Positions 48,826 to 58,512 of a DNA stretch of 64,000 nucleotides are shown here, one piece after another (position 1 is the stretch's first letter; each line of letters opens with the position of its first letter). The position numbers were made by a program, and so were the translations under genes. The DNA lies in NCBI RefSeq assembly GCF_002086115.1, contig NZ_MVHJ01000001.1, positions 248,001-312,000 on the forward strand, written 5' to 3'. Source of the DNA: Mycolicibacterium bacteremicum (GTDB lineage: Bacteria; Actinomycetota; Actinomycetes; Mycobacteriales; Mycobacteriaceae). Below the pieces are notes generated by a model. That model was not told where the DNA came from and did not search any database. It saw only the letters and a list, made by a program, of their open reading frames with translations.

Positions 48826-51559
48826 CCTCGGACCGCAGCTGCGCGACTTCGCCGCCCAACTGCAGTTCGGTCTCGACGGTTTCCAGGTGCGGGCGTGCGC
48901 CGCGCTGGAGAACGGACACGGGGTGTTGGTGTGCGCCCCCACCGGCGCGGGCAAGACCGTCGTCGGCGAGTTCGCCGTCCACCTCGCCCTGGCCGCCGGT
49001 CGCAAGTGCTTCTACACCACCCCGATCAAGGCGCTGAGCAATCAGAAGCACACCGACCTGGTGCGCCGGTACGGCCCGGAGAAGATCGGTCTGCTCACCG
49101 GCGATCAGTCCGTCAACGGTGATGCGCCCGTCGTGGTGATGACCACCGAGGTGCTGCGCAACATGCTCTACGCCAACTCCGCTGCACTGCAGGGCCTTTC
49201 GCATGTGGTGATGGACGAGGTGCACTTCCTGGCCGACCGGATGCGCGGCGCGGTGTGGGAGGAGGTGATCCTGCACCTGCCAGAGGAGGTCCGGCTGGTC
49301 AGCCTGTCTGCGACCGTGAGCAACGCCGAGGAGTTCGGTGGCTGGATCCAGACCGTGCGCGGGGACACCACGGTGGTCGTCGACGAGCACCGACCGGTAC
49401 CGCTGTCGCAGCACATGATGGTGGGCAAGCGGTTGTTCGACCTGTTCGGCGGCGGCGACCGAACGCTGGTCGATCAGGATCTGATCCGCCATATCGCCCA
49501 TCGCCGCGAAGCCGACCGGCTCGTGGACTTCGCACCGCGCGGCCGCGGCCGCGGCCGCCAGCACGGCAGGCCGACGTTGAACCGGCCGCCGTCGCGACCC
49601 GATGTGATCGCGACCCTGGACGCCGAAGGGCTGCTACCGGCGATCACCTTCGTGTTCTCCCGGGCCGGTTGCGACGCCGCGGTCAAGCAGTGCCTGCGCT
49701 CACCGCTGCGGTTGACCACCGATGAGGACCGCATCCGGATCGCCGAGATCATCGACCGCCGGTGCGCCGATCTGCCCGATTCCGATCTGGCGGTGCTCGG
49801 CTACTACGAATGGCGGGAAGGCCTGCTGCGGGGGCTGGCCGCGCACCACGCGGGCATGCTGCCCGTGTTCCGGCACACCGTGGAGGAGTTGTTCACCGCC
49901 GGCCTGACCAAGGCGGTCTTCGCCACCGAGACACTGGCCCTGGGCATCAACATGCCGGCCCGCACCGTGGTGCTGGAACGCCTGGTCAAGTACAACGGCG
50001 AGCAGCACGCGCCACTGACGCCGGGGGAGTACACCCAGCTGACCGGCCGGGCCGGCCGGCGTGGGATCGACGTCGAGGGCCACGCCGTGGTGTTGTGGCA
50101 CCCCGATGACGCCGCCGCCGAGCCCGCGGAGGTGGCCGGGTTGGCGTCCACCCGCACGTTCCCGTTGAAGAGTTCGTTCGCGCCGTCCTACAACATGACC
50201 ATCAACCTGATCGGGCAGATGGGCCCGGAGCAGGCGCGCCGGCTGCTGGAACGCTCGTTCGCCCAATATCAGGCCAACCGTTCGGTGGTCGGGTTGGTCC
50301 GCGGGCTGTCCCGGGGCGAGAAGATGCTGACCGAACTGGCCGCCGAGATGGGGGCACAGCCGGGCCGCAAGACCGAACCTGCGGTGCTGGAGTACGCCCG
50401 CCTGCGTGCGGCGATCTCCGCTCGCGAACGCGCCCAGTCGCGGGCATCCCGGCTGCAGCGGCGTCGCGCCGCCGACGACGCGCTGACCGCGCTGCGCCGC
50501 GGCGACATCATCAACATCACCAACGGGCGGCGCGGCGGGCTGGCCGTCGTGCTGGAACCCGCGCGCGACAGCGAGGACCCGCGCCCGCTGGTGCTCACCG
50601 AACACCGCTGGGCGGGCCGCATCTCGTCGGCGGACTACCCCGGCGGGTCCGCGCCGCTGGGCTCGATGCACCTGCCCAAGCGCGTCGAACATCGTCAGCC
50701 GCGGGTGCGCCGTGACCTGGCGTCAGCACTGCTGTCGGCGGCGGCCGGGCTGGATGTGCCGAGCCGGCACCGGGCCGGTCGCGGCGAACCCGATGTCGAT
50801 CCCGAGTTGGTGACGCTGCGCGACCAACTGCGCCGGCACCCCGTGCACGCGGCGAGCGACCGTGAGGACAAGGTCCGGCTGGCCGAGCGCTATCTACGCA
50901 TCGAGCGCGACAACGAGCAGATCCGGCAGAAGGTCGCCGCCGCCACCAACTCACTGGCCCGCACCTTCGACCGAATTCTGGTGCTGCTGTGCGAACGTGG
51001 TTTCGTCGACCGCTCGGGCGACACGCCCAAGGTGACCGAGGACGGTCGGCTGCTGGCCCGGATCTACAGCGAGAGCGACCTTTTGGTCGCCGAATGCCTG
51101 CGCCGCGGGGTGTGGGACGGTCTCGGGCCCGCCGAACTGGCCGGTGTGCTGTCGGCGGTGCAGTTCGAATCCCGCGGTGACAGTTCGGCCCCGCAGGGCC
51201 TGCACATCCCCACCGGCAACGTGCGCAAGGCGCTCGCGGCGACCCGCCGGTTGTGGGCCGACATCCGTAGTGACGAACAGCGCCAGCGCATCACGCACAG
51301 CCGCGAACCCGACGACGGTTTCGTCGCCGCCATCCACCAGTGGGCCACCACCGGGGATCTGGCGTCCTCGCTGGCCGCCTCCGATGTGAACGGGAACGGA
51401 TCCCCGCTGTCCGCGGGCGATTTCGTGCGGTGGTGCCGTCAGGTGCTCGATCTGGCCGACCAGGTTCGCAATGCGGCCCCGGCACCGGCGTTGCGGACGA
51501 CGGCGAAACGCACCATCAACGACATTCGACGGGGCGTCGTTGCAGTTGATGCAGGGTAG
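48809..51559 (+). CDS. helY: Superfamily 2 DExH RNA helicase HelY (Ski2/Mtr4-like)
   Basis: A 916-aa ATP-dependent helicase. Walker A APTGAGKT lies at 43-50 and the DEVH box at 136-139. Motif VI appears as [12 protein letters not shown], and a C-terminal DSHCT-like helical domain ends the protein. An Arg/Gly-rich RGRGRGRQ loop sits between the two RecA domains, encoded by a GCGGCC run. It overlaps tatC by 17 bp, as in M. tuberculosis (Rv2092c). Confidence 0.96.
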   Translation: MTTPPDLGPQLRDFAAQLQFGLDGFQVRACAALENGHGVLVCAPTGAGKTVVGEFAVHLALAAGRKCFYTTPIKALSNQKHTDLVRRYGPEKIGLLTGDQSVNGDAPVVVMTTEVLRNMLYANSAALQGLSHVVMDEVHFLADRMRGAVWEEVILHLPEEVRLVSLSATVSNAEEFGGWIQTVRGDTTVVVDEHRPVPLSQHMMVGKRLFDLFGGGDRTLVDQDLIRHIAHRREADRLVDFAPRGRGRGRQHGRPTLNRPPSRPDVIATLDAEGLLPAITFVFSRAGCDAAVKQCLRSPLRLTTDEDRIRIAEIIDRRCADLPDSDLAVLGYYEWREGLLRGLAAHHAGMLPVFRHTVEELFTAGLTKAVFATETLALGINMPARTVVLERLVKYNGEQHAPLTPGEYTQLTGRAGRRGIDVEGHAVVLWHPDDAAAEPAEVAGLASTRTFPLKSSFAPSYNMTINLIGQMGPEQARRLLERSFAQYQANRSVVGLVRGLSRGEKMLTELAAEMGAQPGRKTEPAVLEYARLRAAISARERAQSRASRLQRRRAADDALTALRRGDIINITNGRRGGLAVVLEPARDSEDPRPLVLTEHRWAGRISSADYPGGSAPLGSMHLPKRVEHRQPRVRRDLASALLSAAAGLDVPSRHRAGRGEPDVDPELVTLRDQLRRHPVHAASDREDKVRLAERYLRIERDNEQIRQKVAAATNSLARTFDRILVLLCERGFVDRSGDTPKVTEDGRLLARIYSESDLLVAECLRRGVWDGLGPAELAGVLSAVQFESRGDSSAPQGLHIPTGNVRKALAATRRLWADIRSDEQRQRITHSREPDDGFVAAIHQWATTGDLASSLAASDVNGNGSPLSAGDFVRWCRQVLDLADQVRNAAPAPALRTTAKRTINDIRRGVVAVDAG

Positions 51560-51625
51560 TGTGGCGGCGTAGATCCGCGGCGGCGGGTCTAGTTGACCAG
51601 TACGAACCCGGATCAAGGAGACACG

Positions 51626-52369
51626 ATGAGCGGACCGCAGGGATCTGACCCCACGCAGGCGTGGTCGGGTCAGCCGCCGCAGTCCGGCGGCACCCCGCCG
51701 CCCGGTGAGCAGCCCGCCTGGCAACCGCCTCCCACCCCCGAGCAACCCGCGCAGGAGACCCCGGCCTGGGGTCAGCCGCCGGCCTACCAGGCGCCGCAGT
51801 ACCCGCAGTATCAGCAGCCCGGTCAGCCCGCCTACGGTCAGCCGCAGCAGTACCCGCAGCACGACCAGTACGGCCAGCAGCCGACCGGCTATGCGCCGCA
51901 GGGTTACCCGCAGTACGGCCAGCAACCCGGCCAGCCCTACGGTCAGCAGCCACAGTACGGTCAGCCCGGACAGTACGACCCGTCCCAGCAGTACTCGCCG
52001 TACGGTCAGCCCGGTGCCGAGGAGGGCTCCAAGAAGTCGCTGGCCGTCATCGGCAGCGTCATCGGCGGGCTGGCGCTGGTGATCGTCATCGCGGTGCTGG
52101 TGCTCGGTTTCTGGAAGCCCGGATTCTTCGTGACCACCACGCTGGACGTGGACGCCGCGCAGACCGGTGTGCAGCAGATCCTGACCGACGAGGCCAACGG
52201 CTACGGTGCCAAGAACGTCAAGGATGTCAACTGCAACGGCGGGGTGAGCCCCGAGGTGCGTAAGGGCGACACCTTCACCTGCCAGGTCAGCATCGATGGC
52301 ACCAAGCGTCAGGTCACCGTGACCTTCCAGGACGACAACGGCACCTACGAGGTCGGCCGACCCAAGTAG
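51626..52369 (+). CDS. Membrane-anchored DUF4333 protein with P/Q/Y-rich repeats (Rv2091c-like)
   Basis: A 247-aa protein. Residues 1 to about 130 are low complexity with repeated [10 protein letters not shown] units. One transmembrane helix (about 140-162) follows, then an extracytoplasmic DUF4333 domain with two cysteines (VNCNGG and FTCQV) likely in a disulfide. The orientation is probably N-in. ATG 51626 has an AAGGAG site five bases upstream. The function is unknown. Confidence 0.87.
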   Translation: MSGPQGSDPTQAWSGQPPQSGGTPPPGEQPAWQPPPTPEQPAQETPAWGQPPAYQAPQYPQYQQPGQPAYGQPQQYPQHDQYGQQPTGYAPQGYPQYGQQPGQPYGQQPQYGQPGQYDPSQQYSPYGQPGAEEGSKKSLAVIGSVIGGLALVIVIAVLVLGFWKPGFFVTTTLDVDAAQTGVQQILTDEANGYGAKNVKDVNCNGGVSPEVRKGDTFTCQVSIDGTKRQVTVTFQDDNGTYEVGRPK

Positions 52370-52380
52370 CAATATCTGCG

Positions 52381-52444
52381 CCGCGAGCGACCGCGGACTG
52401 CGCGATGCGACCGCGTGTCGCCGTGCAGACGCGGTCGCTCGCGG
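52381..52444. terminator. Bidirectional terminator between the DUF4333 and exonuclease genes
   Basis: A perfect 15-bp inverted repeat joins 52381-52395 and 52430-52444 around a 34-nt loop, between two converging stops. The loop contains a third GCGACCGCG (52407-52415) identical to part of the left arm, which could form an alternative, shorter stem. Confidence 0.7.
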
Positions 52445-52446
52445 TG

Positions 52447-53442
52447 TCAGGGCAGTTTGTCGAGCGCCTTCTGCAACCGACCGATCGAGGACATCACGCC
52501 GTACTCCTCGGCCAGCGCCGCGACGCGGGCCGGATCGGCCGCCGACAGCGGCAACGTGTCGGCGGGCCGCGACAACGTGACCGGTGCATCGAGTGCCACC
52601 CGGACCACGGGCTCGGCGGCGACGATGTAGTCCTGTGCGGCCAGCAGCTTCTTCCGTTGTGCGGTCGGCACACTCGATGACGGATCGGCTGCCGCGGCGA
52701 CGATCGCGTCCAGCGAACCGTGCTGGGCCAGCAGCGTCGCCGCGGTCTTCTCGCCGATCCCGGCGACCCCGGGCAGCCCGTCGGAGGGATCCCCGCGCAG
52801 CAGTGCCAGCTCGGCGTAGGCGGCGCCGGCGCGCTCGACCGGGACGGCGTAGGTCTCGGCGACCTCGGCCGGGCCGAAGAGCACCGCCTTGGCCAGCCCG
52901 CGGCCGATGTAGAACACCCGCACCGGTACCGGATCGTCCCCGACCAGTTGCAGCAGGTCCCGGTCACCGCTGACCACCACCACCGGGTCCTGTCGCTCGG
53001 CGGCGGCCAGGGTGCCCAGCACATCGTCGGCCTCGTAACCGGGCGCGCCGGCGGTGGCGATCCCGAAGGCGTCCAGCATCGCCATGATCATCTCGACCTG
53101 CGGGGTGAGGTCATCGGGGACCTCCTCGACGTCGGGGGTGCCGTCGGGCAGCGCCTCTTCGACGCGGTGCGCCTTGTAGGAGGGGATGCGCTCCACCCGC
53201 CACTGCGGGCGCCAGTCCAGGTCCAGGCACACCACCAGCCGGCCCGGCCGGTGCGTGGTCACCAGCGCGGCGATGTTGTCGATGAATCCGCGCAGCGCAT
53301 TGACGGGTCGGCCGTCGGGGGCGGTGATCGAGGACGGCACCCCGAAGAACGAGCGGAACCACATGCTGGCGCCGTCGAGCAGCAGGACGGGGCGATCCCC
53401 GGGAGCGAGCGAGGCGGAGCGGTGCGGTCCGGAATCGGGCAT
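52447..53442 (-). CDS. 5'-3' exonuclease / flap endonuclease-like (Rv2090)
   Basis: A 331-aa FEN/PolA-N-terminal-type nuclease. [20 protein letters not shown] and [12 protein letters not shown] carry the first metal-binding aspartates, [11 protein letters not shown] and [12 protein letters not shown] the next, and [18 protein letters not shown] the helix-hairpin-helix DNA-binding motif. ATG 53442 is preceded by TAGGCT-N6 in a promoter shared with pepE. The first residues (RSASLAPGD) derive from a short GC-rich sequence faintly like the dispersed repeat of this window. Confidence 0.92.
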   Translation of the reverse strand: MPDSGPHRSASLAPGDRPVLLLDGASMWFRSFFGVPSSITAPDGRPVNALRGFIDNIAALVTTHRPGRLVVCLDLDWRPQWRVERIPSYKAHRVEEALPDGTPDVEEVPDDLTPQVEMIMAMLDAFGIATAGAPGYEADDVLGTLAAAERQDPVVVVSGDRDLLQLVGDDPVPVRVFYIGRGLAKAVLFGPAEVAETYAVPVERAGAAYAELALLRGDPSDGLPGVAGIGEKTAATLLAQHGSLDAIVAAAADPSSSVPTAQRKKLLAAQDYIVAAEPVVRVALDAPVTLSRPADTLPLSAADPARVAALAEEYGVMSSIGRLQKALDKLP

Positions 53443-53447
53443 CGCAC

Positions 53448-53454
53448 TAGCCTA
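53448..53454. promoter_or_regulatory. Bidirectional leaderless promoter with shared palindromic -10
   Basis: TAGCCTA reads as TAGCCT on the plus strand and TAGGCT on the minus strand. Six bases follow on each side, then ATG 53460 (pepE) and ATG 53442 (exonuclease). The two start codons are separated by only 17 bp, and both arrangements equal the leaderless pattern seen elsewhere in the window. Confidence 0.6.
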
Positions 53455-53459
53455 TGGGT

Positions 53460-54608
53460 ATGGCCACCGCCGGGGACACCGCCCGTTTCAGCACCGATGT
53501 CTACGCCCACCGCCTACGTGAAGCCGCCGCCGGGGCGGCCGCCGCCGGGCTGGCCGGGCTCATCATCACGCCCGGCTACGACCTGCGCTATCTCGTCGGG
53601 TCCCGGGCGCAGACCTTCGAACGGCTGACCGCGCTGGTCCTACCCGCCGACGGGTCGGCGCCGACGGTCGTGGTGCCGCGCCTGGAACTGGCCGCGTTGC
53701 GCGAGTCCGCGGTCCCCGAACTCGGTGTGACGGTGCGGGATTGGGTCGACGGAGAAGATCCCTACGCGCTGGTGGCCGCGGCGATCGGCGGGCCGGGGAC
53801 CCGCTCGCCGGCGACGGCGGTCACCGATTCGATGCCCGCGCTGCACTTACTGCCCCTGGCCGACGTGTTGGGGACGGTGCCGGTGCTGGCCACCGATGTG
53901 TTGCGGCGGTTGCGGATGATCAAGGATCCCGCCGAGGTGGACGCGCTGCGCAAGGCCGGCGCGGCGATCGACCGGGTGCACGCCCGGGTCCCCGAGTTCC
54001 TGGTGCCCGGCCGCACCGAGGCCGACGTCGCTGCCGATATCGCCGAAGCAATTGTCGCCGAGGGACATTCGGAGGTGGCGTTCATCATCGTGGGATCCGG
54101 TCCCAACGGCGCCGACCCGCACCACGAATGCTCGGACCGCACCTTGGCCGCCGGCGATATCGTCGTCGTCGACATCGGCGGACCCTATGCACCCGGCTAC
54201 AACTCCGACTCCACCCGCACCTACAGCCTGGGCGAACCCGATGCCGAGGTGGCCCGCCGCTACGCAGTGCTGCAGCGGGCGCAGGCCGACGCGGTGGCCG
54301 CGGTGCGTCCCGGGGTCAGCGCCGAGTCGGTCGACGCCGCCGCCCGCGACGTGTTGGCCGCGGCGGGATTGGCAGAGGCGTTCGTGCACCGCACCGGGCA
54401 CGGCATCGGGTTGTCGGTGCACGAGGAGCCCTACATCGTGGCGGGCAACGACATCATGCTGGAGCCCGGTATGGCGTTCTCGGTGGAGCCCGGAATCTAT
54501 TTCGCCGGCCAGTGGGGCGCCCGGATCGAGGACATCGTCATCGTCACCGAGGATGGCGCCGAGTCGGTGAACAACCGCCCGCACGATCTGGTCGTGGTGC
54601 CGGTATAG
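53460..54608 (+). CDS. pepE: M24 family aminopeptidase/Xaa-Pro dipeptidase PepE-like
   Basis: A 382-aa metallopeptidase. The N-terminal creatinase-like domain is followed by the pita-bread domain with dinuclear metal ligands: Asp in VVVDIGGPY, Asp in NSDSTRTY, His in HRTGHGIGLSVHEEP, and Glu residues in SVEPGIY and ARIEDIV. It probably cleaves X-Pro dipeptides in the cytosol. I chose ATG 53460 rather than ATG 53454 because of the leaderless TAGCCT box. It corresponds to Rv2089c. Confidence 0.94.
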   Translation: MATAGDTARFSTDVYAHRLREAAAGAAAAGLAGLIITPGYDLRYLVGSRAQTFERLTALVLPADGSAPTVVVPRLELAALRESAVPELGVTVRDWVDGEDPYALVAAAIGGPGTRSPATAVTDSMPALHLLPLADVLGTVPVLATDVLRRLRMIKDPAEVDALRKAGAAIDRVHARVPEFLVPGRTEADVAADIAEAIVAEGHSEVAFIIVGSGPNGADPHHECSDRTLAAGDIVVVDIGGPYAPGYNSDSTRTYSLGEPDAEVARRYAVLQRAQADAVAAVRPGVSAESVDAAARDVLAAAGLAEAFVHRTGHGIGLSVHEEPYIVAGNDIMLEPGMAFSVEPGIYFAGQWGARIEDIVIVTEDGAESVNNRPHDLVVVPV

Positions 54609-54611
54609 GCC

Positions 54612-55025
54612 TCAGGTCTCGCTGCGGTCCAGCAGGGACGAGGAGCCCAGCACCCGCTCGATCCGCACCGTGATGACGACACGGCGCGGATTGACCCGCG
54701 GCGTGCGATACCGCTGCGCGTACCGCAATTCGGCATCGCGCACATCGTCGGGATCGCCGCTGACGGTGGCCGTTCCCTCCAGCGACAGCCACCGCGCACC
54801 GTCGACCTGGCTGAGCACGGCCACACCGCGCTCCTTGGCGTTGACGGCCTTCTGCGAACCGCCGGTGGTGATTACCCGGGCCAGGTGGGTCGTCGGGTCG
54901 AAGGTGAATCCGACCGCGACCACATGCGGGGAGTTGTCACCGCGCAGGGTGGTCAGCATGGCCAGATGACGCTCGGTCAGGAATGCCAGCGCGTCATTGG
55001 TCAGTCGGGTGGTTGCCTTGCCCAT
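54612..55025 (-). CDS. PPOX-class F420-dependent oxidoreductase, Rv2074-like biliverdin reductase
   Basis: A 137-aa split-barrel protein of the pyridoxamine-phosphate-oxidase-like F420 family. Its counterpart Rv2074 reduces biliverdin with F420H2. The [28 protein letters not shown] start and the [16 protein letters not shown] cofactor-binding stretch are typical. TAGCGT lies eight bases before ATG 55025. It is convergent with pepE (stops three bases apart) and divergent from an SDR. Confidence 0.87.
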   Translation of the reverse strand: MGKATTRLTNDALAFLTERHLAMLTTLRGDNSPHVVAVGFTFDPTTHLARVITTGGSQKAVNAKERGVAVLSQVDGARWLSLEGTATVSGDPDDVRDAELRYAQRYRTPRVNPRRVVITVRIERVLGSSSLLDRSET

Positions 55026-55047
55026 CGGGGTCCACGCTAGCGCAGGA

Positions 55048-55053
55048 CATAAT
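55048..55053 (+). promoter_or_regulatory. Leaderless -10 box of the DprE2-like SDR gene
   Basis: CATAAT followed by seven bases and ATG 55061. Confidence 0.45.
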
Positions 55054-55060
55054 CACTGCC

Positions 55061-55804
55061 ATGGAGGACACGGGCTACGTCGTCATATTCGGCGGTCGCA
55101 GCGAGATCGGCGTGGAGGTGGCGAAGCGGTTGGCGCCCGGGCGGAAGGTGGTGCTGGCCGCCCGCCGGGCCGACGAGCTGGTGGACGAGATTGCCGCGGT
55201 GCGGGCAGCCGGCGCGTCGGAGGTGCATGTCCAAGAGTTCGATGCCGACGACATCGCCTCACACCGCGAAGTTCTCATGTCGATTGTTCGCGCACACGGC
55301 ACGCTCTGGGGCACGGCTGTGTTGGCATTCGGCGTGCTCGGCGACCAGGAGCGCGCTGCAATGGATGCGGCGCATGCCGTGGCGATCGTGCACACCGACT
55401 TCGTGGCCCAGGTCAGTTTGCTCACCGAGCTGCTCGCCCTGTTGAGCTTGGGGCCCATGAGAATGGTTACGTTCTCGTCGATCGCCGGGGTGCGGGTACG
55501 CCGAGCGAACTATGTCTACGGTTCAGCCAAAGCAGGCCTCGACGGCTTCTGCAGCGGCTTTGCCCAACTGGCTCCGGGATTTGGGCGGCACCTGCTGGTC
55601 GTCCGGCCGGGGTTCGTGATCGGGCGGATGACCGAGGGCATGGAACCGGCACCGTTCTCCAGCACCCCGGCGCAGGTGGCCGATGCGACGGTGCGTGCGC
55701 TCCACGGCCGCCGCCGCAGCGTGTGGGTGCCCTGGCAGGTGGGGGTGATCGCCGCGGTGTTCCGGATCTTGCCCGGCCCGATTTGGCGGAGGCTGCCGCG
55801 GTGA
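55061..55804 (+). CDS. DprE2-like SDR oxidoreductase (Rv2073c-like)
   Basis: A 247-aa short-chain dehydrogenase. The cofactor motif is GGRSEIG near the N-terminus and the catalytic pair lies in NYVYGSAKAGLDGF. The order of motifs, the VRRxNYVYGS active site and the C-terminal PGPIWRRLPR ending resemble DprE2, which reduces the keto intermediate in decaprenyl-phosphoryl-arabinose synthesis. It is a paralogue rather than DprE2 itself, because no DprE1 is adjacent. The substrate is unknown. Confidence 0.85.
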   Translation: MEDTGYVVIFGGRSEIGVEVAKRLAPGRKVVLAARRADELVDEIAAVRAAGASEVHVQEFDADDIASHREVLMSIVRAHGTLWGTAVLAFGVLGDQERAAMDAAHAVAIVHTDFVAQVSLLTELLALLSLGPMRMVTFSSIAGVRVRRANYVYGSAKAGLDGFCSGFAQLAPGFGRHLLVVRPGFVIGRMTEGMEPAPFSSTPAQVADATVRALHGRRRSVWVPWQVGVIAAVFRILPGPIWRRLPR

Positions 55805-55856
55805 TGAGCGCCTGCGCGAAGAACCAAGGACACCGATGAGCGCCTGCGCGAAGAAC
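55803..55856 (+). repeat. Direct repeat preceding cobL
   Basis: A 22-bp sequence at 55803-55824 recurs exactly at 55835-55856, spaced 32 bp. Each copy contains ATGAGCGCCTGCGCGAAGAA and would encode Met-Ser-Ala-Cys-Ala-Lys-Asn. The flanking ten bases after each copy are also similar (CAAGGACACC, AGAAGACAAA). Confidence 0.9.
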
Positions 55857-55865
55857 AGAAGACAA

Positions 55866-57029
55866 ATGATCATCGTCGTCGGTATCGGCGCGGACGGCAT
55901 GGCCGGGCTGTCACCCGCGTCGGCCACTGAACTGCGAGGCGCCACCGTGATTTACGGTGCGCCCCGGCAACTCGACATGCTCGACGCGACGATCACGGCG
56001 CAGCGTCGGCCCTGGCCGTCGCCGCTGCTGGACGCGCTACCGACGCTGTTCGACGGACTGGATACCGTCCACGTCGTGGCGTCGGGAGATCCGATGCTGC
56101 ACGGTATCGGCGCCACGTTGATCCGGGTGTTCGGCGCCGATGCCGTGCGGGTGTTACCGCACGTGTCGTCGGTGACGCTGGCCTGCGCCCGGCTGGGTTG
56201 GCCGGTACACGACACCGAGGTGATCAGCCTGGTCACCGCGGATCCGTCCACCGCGGTGCGGCGCGGCGGTCGGGCGGTGGTGCTCAGCCGTGACGGCACC
56301 ACCGCGGCCTCCCTGGCCCGGTCGCTGACCGACGCCGGCCGCGGTGCGTCCGAGTTCACCGTGCTCGAGCATCTCGGTGGTCCCGACGAGCGGATCACGA
56401 CGGCGGTCGCCCGCGAATTCGATTCGACCGTGCGCGATCTCAACGTCATCGCCGTGCGGTACCTGCCTGATGACCGCCGCGCGCACGCCCTGCCCGACGA
56501 GGCGTTCGCCCATGACGGGCAGATCACCAAACAGACCGTGCGGGCGGTCACCCTGGCCGCGTTGGGACCGCGCCCCGGCGAGGTGTTGTGGGATGTCGGT
56601 TCCGGCTCGGGCAGTGTCGCGGTGGAATGGTGCCGCAGCGCGCCGGGCTGCCGGGCGGTGGCCTTTGAGCGCGATGCGCAGCGACGTGACCGGATCGCGG
56701 CCAACGCCAAAGCGTTCGGGGTCCGGGTCGACGTACAGCCGGGTGCGCCGGCGGCGTTCGGCGACCTGGCTGCGCCTGCGGTGGTGTTCATCGGCGGCGG
56801 GGTGACCCAGCCCGGGTTGTTGCAGGCCTGTGTCGACCGACTGCCCGAAGGTGGCAGGCTGGTGGCCAACGCCGTCACGGTGGAATCGGAAGCCTTCTTG
56901 GCACAGTGGTATTCGGAGAGAGGTGGCGAATTGCGACGCTTCCAGCACTACCAGGGCGGGGCGGTCGGTGGCTTCACCGCGTGGCGTCCGACGCTGCCGG
57001 TGACCCAGTGGGTGTGGGTGAAACAGTGA
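55866..57029 (+). CDS. cobL: Precorrin-6Y C5,15-methyltransferase (decarboxylating) CobL
   Basis: It methylates C5 and C15 of precorrin-6B and decarboxylates the C12 acetate in aerobic cobalamin synthesis. The 387-aa fusion has a CbiE-type tetrapyrrole methylase half (VVGIGADGMAGL; VVASGDPMLHGIG) and a CbiT-type half (LWDVGSGSGSVAVEWCR). ATG 55866 starts the conserved Met-Ile-Ile-Val-Val; ATG 55836, inside the direct repeat, would add ten non-conserved residues. It overlaps cobM by four bases. Confidence 0.95.
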   Translation: MIIVVGIGADGMAGLSPASATELRGATVIYGAPRQLDMLDATITAQRRPWPSPLLDALPTLFDGLDTVHVVASGDPMLHGIGATLIRVFGADAVRVLPHVSSVTLACARLGWPVHDTEVISLVTADPSTAVRRGGRAVVLSRDGTTAASLARSLTDAGRGASEFTVLEHLGGPDERITTAVAREFDSTVRDLNVIAVRYLPDDRRAHALPDEAFAHDGQITKQTVRAVTLAALGPRPGEVLWDVGSGSGSVAVEWCRSAPGCRAVAFERDAQRRDRIAANAKAFGVRVDVQPGAPAAFGDLAAPAVVFIGGGVTQPGLLQACVDRLPEGGRLVANAVTVESEAFLAQWYSERGGELRRFQHYQGGAVGGFTAWRPTLPVTQWVWVKQ

Positions 57030-57787
57030 CCGTCTACTTCATCGGGGCCGGGCCCGGCGCGGCGGACCTGATCACCGTCCGGGGCCAGCGGGTGCTCAGC
57101 CAGAGCCCGGTCTGCCTGTACGCCGGGTCGATCATGCCCCAGGATCTGCTGGCGTTGTGCCCCGCCGGTGCGCGGGTGATCGACACCGGGCCGCTGACCC
57201 TGGATCAGATCATCGATGAGATCGCCGCAGCCGATGCCGCCGGGCACGACGTGGCGCGGCTGCATTCGGGCGATCCGTCGCTGTATTCCGCACTCGCCGA
57301 ACAGTGTCGCCGCCTCGATGCGCTGGGGATCGGTTACGAGGTGGTCCCCGGCGTCCCGGCGTTCGCCGCCGCGGCGGCGGCGCTGGGTCGCGAGCTGACC
57401 GTGCCCGGTGTGGCGCAGACCGTGACGCTGAGCCGGGTCGCGACGCTGTCGACCGCGATGCCCGAGCGGGAATCATTGGCCGCCTTGTCGGCGCCGGGGG
57501 CGACCCTGGTGCTGCACCTGGCCGCCGCCCAGGCCGACACCATCGTCGCCGATCTCACCGGGCCGGGCGCCGGCTATACCGCCGAAACACCCTGCGCGGT
57601 GGTGGCGTACGCCAGCTGGCCGGCCGAGCAGGTGGTGCGCTGCGCGCTCGGTGAGCTGGCCGACCAGCTACGCGCCGCCGGCATCACCAAGACCGCGGTG
57701 ATCATCGTCGGCGATGTCCTGGCCGCCGAGGGATTCACCGACAGCTACCTGTATTCGACGGGCCGCCGGCGCGGGAGCCGGCACTAG
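57026..57787 (+). CDS. cobM: Precorrin-4 C11-methyltransferase CobM
   Basis: It adds the C11 methyl group to precorrin-4. The 253-aa tetrapyrrole methylase has an N-terminal VYFIGAGPGAADLITVRG motif and a second signature HSGDPSLYSALAEQ. GTG 57026 overlaps the cobL stop (GTGA). It is coupled to cobK. Confidence 0.95.
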   Translation: MTVYFIGAGPGAADLITVRGQRVLSQSPVCLYAGSIMPQDLLALCPAGARVIDTGPLTLDQIIDEIAAADAAGHDVARLHSGDPSLYSALAEQCRRLDALGIGYEVVPGVPAFAAAAAALGRELTVPGVAQTVTLSRVATLSTAMPERESLAALSAPGATLVLHLAAAQADTIVADLTGPGAGYTAETPCAVVAYASWPAEQVVRCALGELADQLRAAGITKTAVIIVGDVLAAEGFTDSYLYSTGRRRGSRH

Positions 57788-58512
57788 TGCGCATCCTGTT
57801 GCTGGGCGGTACCGGCGAGGCGCGGGCATTGGCCGCGCGGTTGCACCCCGGGGTCGCGGTGATCAGCTCGCTGGCCGGCCGGGTGCCCGATCCGGCGCTG
57901 CCGGTCGGCGAGGTGCGCATCGGCGGATTCGGTGGCGTCGATGGGTTGGCCGACTGGTTGACCGGCAACGACATCACCGCCGTCGTCGATGCGACCCATC
58001 CCTTCGCGGCCACCATCACTGCGAACGCGGCACGCGCCGCCGCACGGGTGGGCCTGCCTCACGTGGTGCTGGCGCGCCCGGCCTGGCCGCCCGGTGACGC
58101 CATCGTGGTACCGACCGACACCGCGGCCGCGGACACCGTCACCCGCAACGGATATCGGCGGGTGTTCCTCACCACCGGACGGTCGGGGACCGCGGCCTTC
58201 CGCGAGGTCGACGCCTGGTTCCTGATCCGCGCCGTGACCGCACCCGAACCCGAGCTGCTGCCCGCCCGGTACCGGATGGTGCTCTCGCGTGGCCCATATC
58301 ACGTCGACGGCGAGCTGGAGCTGTTGCGCGACAACGACATCGACGCACTGGTCACCAAGAACAGTGGCGGGTCGATGACCCGCGCGAAACTCGACGCCGC
58401 CGCGCGGGCGGGTGTCGCGGTGATCATGGTCGACCGTCCGCCGTTACCGGCCGGGGTGGCGTGCGTGGATACCGTCGACGCGGCGGTCGACTGGGTGCGC
58501 GCCCGCGGTTAG
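57787..58512 (+). CDS. cobK: Precorrin-6A reductase CobK
   Basis: It reduces precorrin-6A to precorrin-6B with NADPH. The 241-aa protein has the N-terminal LLGGTGEARALA motif, ATHPFAATITANA and a conserved VTKNSGGSMTRAKLDAA near the C-terminus. The GTG start overlaps the cobM stop by one base. The 3' end overlaps the convergent phosphotransferase gene by four bases. Confidence 0.94.
   Translation: MRILLLGGTGEARALAARLHPGVAVISSLAGRVPDPALPVGEVRIGGFGGVDGLADWLTGNDITAVVDATHPFAATITANAARAAARVGLPHVVLARPAWPPGDAIVVPTDTAAADTVTRNGYRRVFLTTGRSGTAAFREVDAWFLIRAVTAPEPELLPARYRMVLSRGPYHVDGELELLRDNDIDALVTKNSGGSMTRAKLDAAARAGVAVIMVDRPPLPAGVACVDTVDAAVDWVRARG

Noticed and set aside
53400..53425. Copy of the dispersed repeat at the exonuclease N-terminus
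   Set aside because: Only about 10 of 13 core positions match. In this GC-rich DNA that is not convincing.
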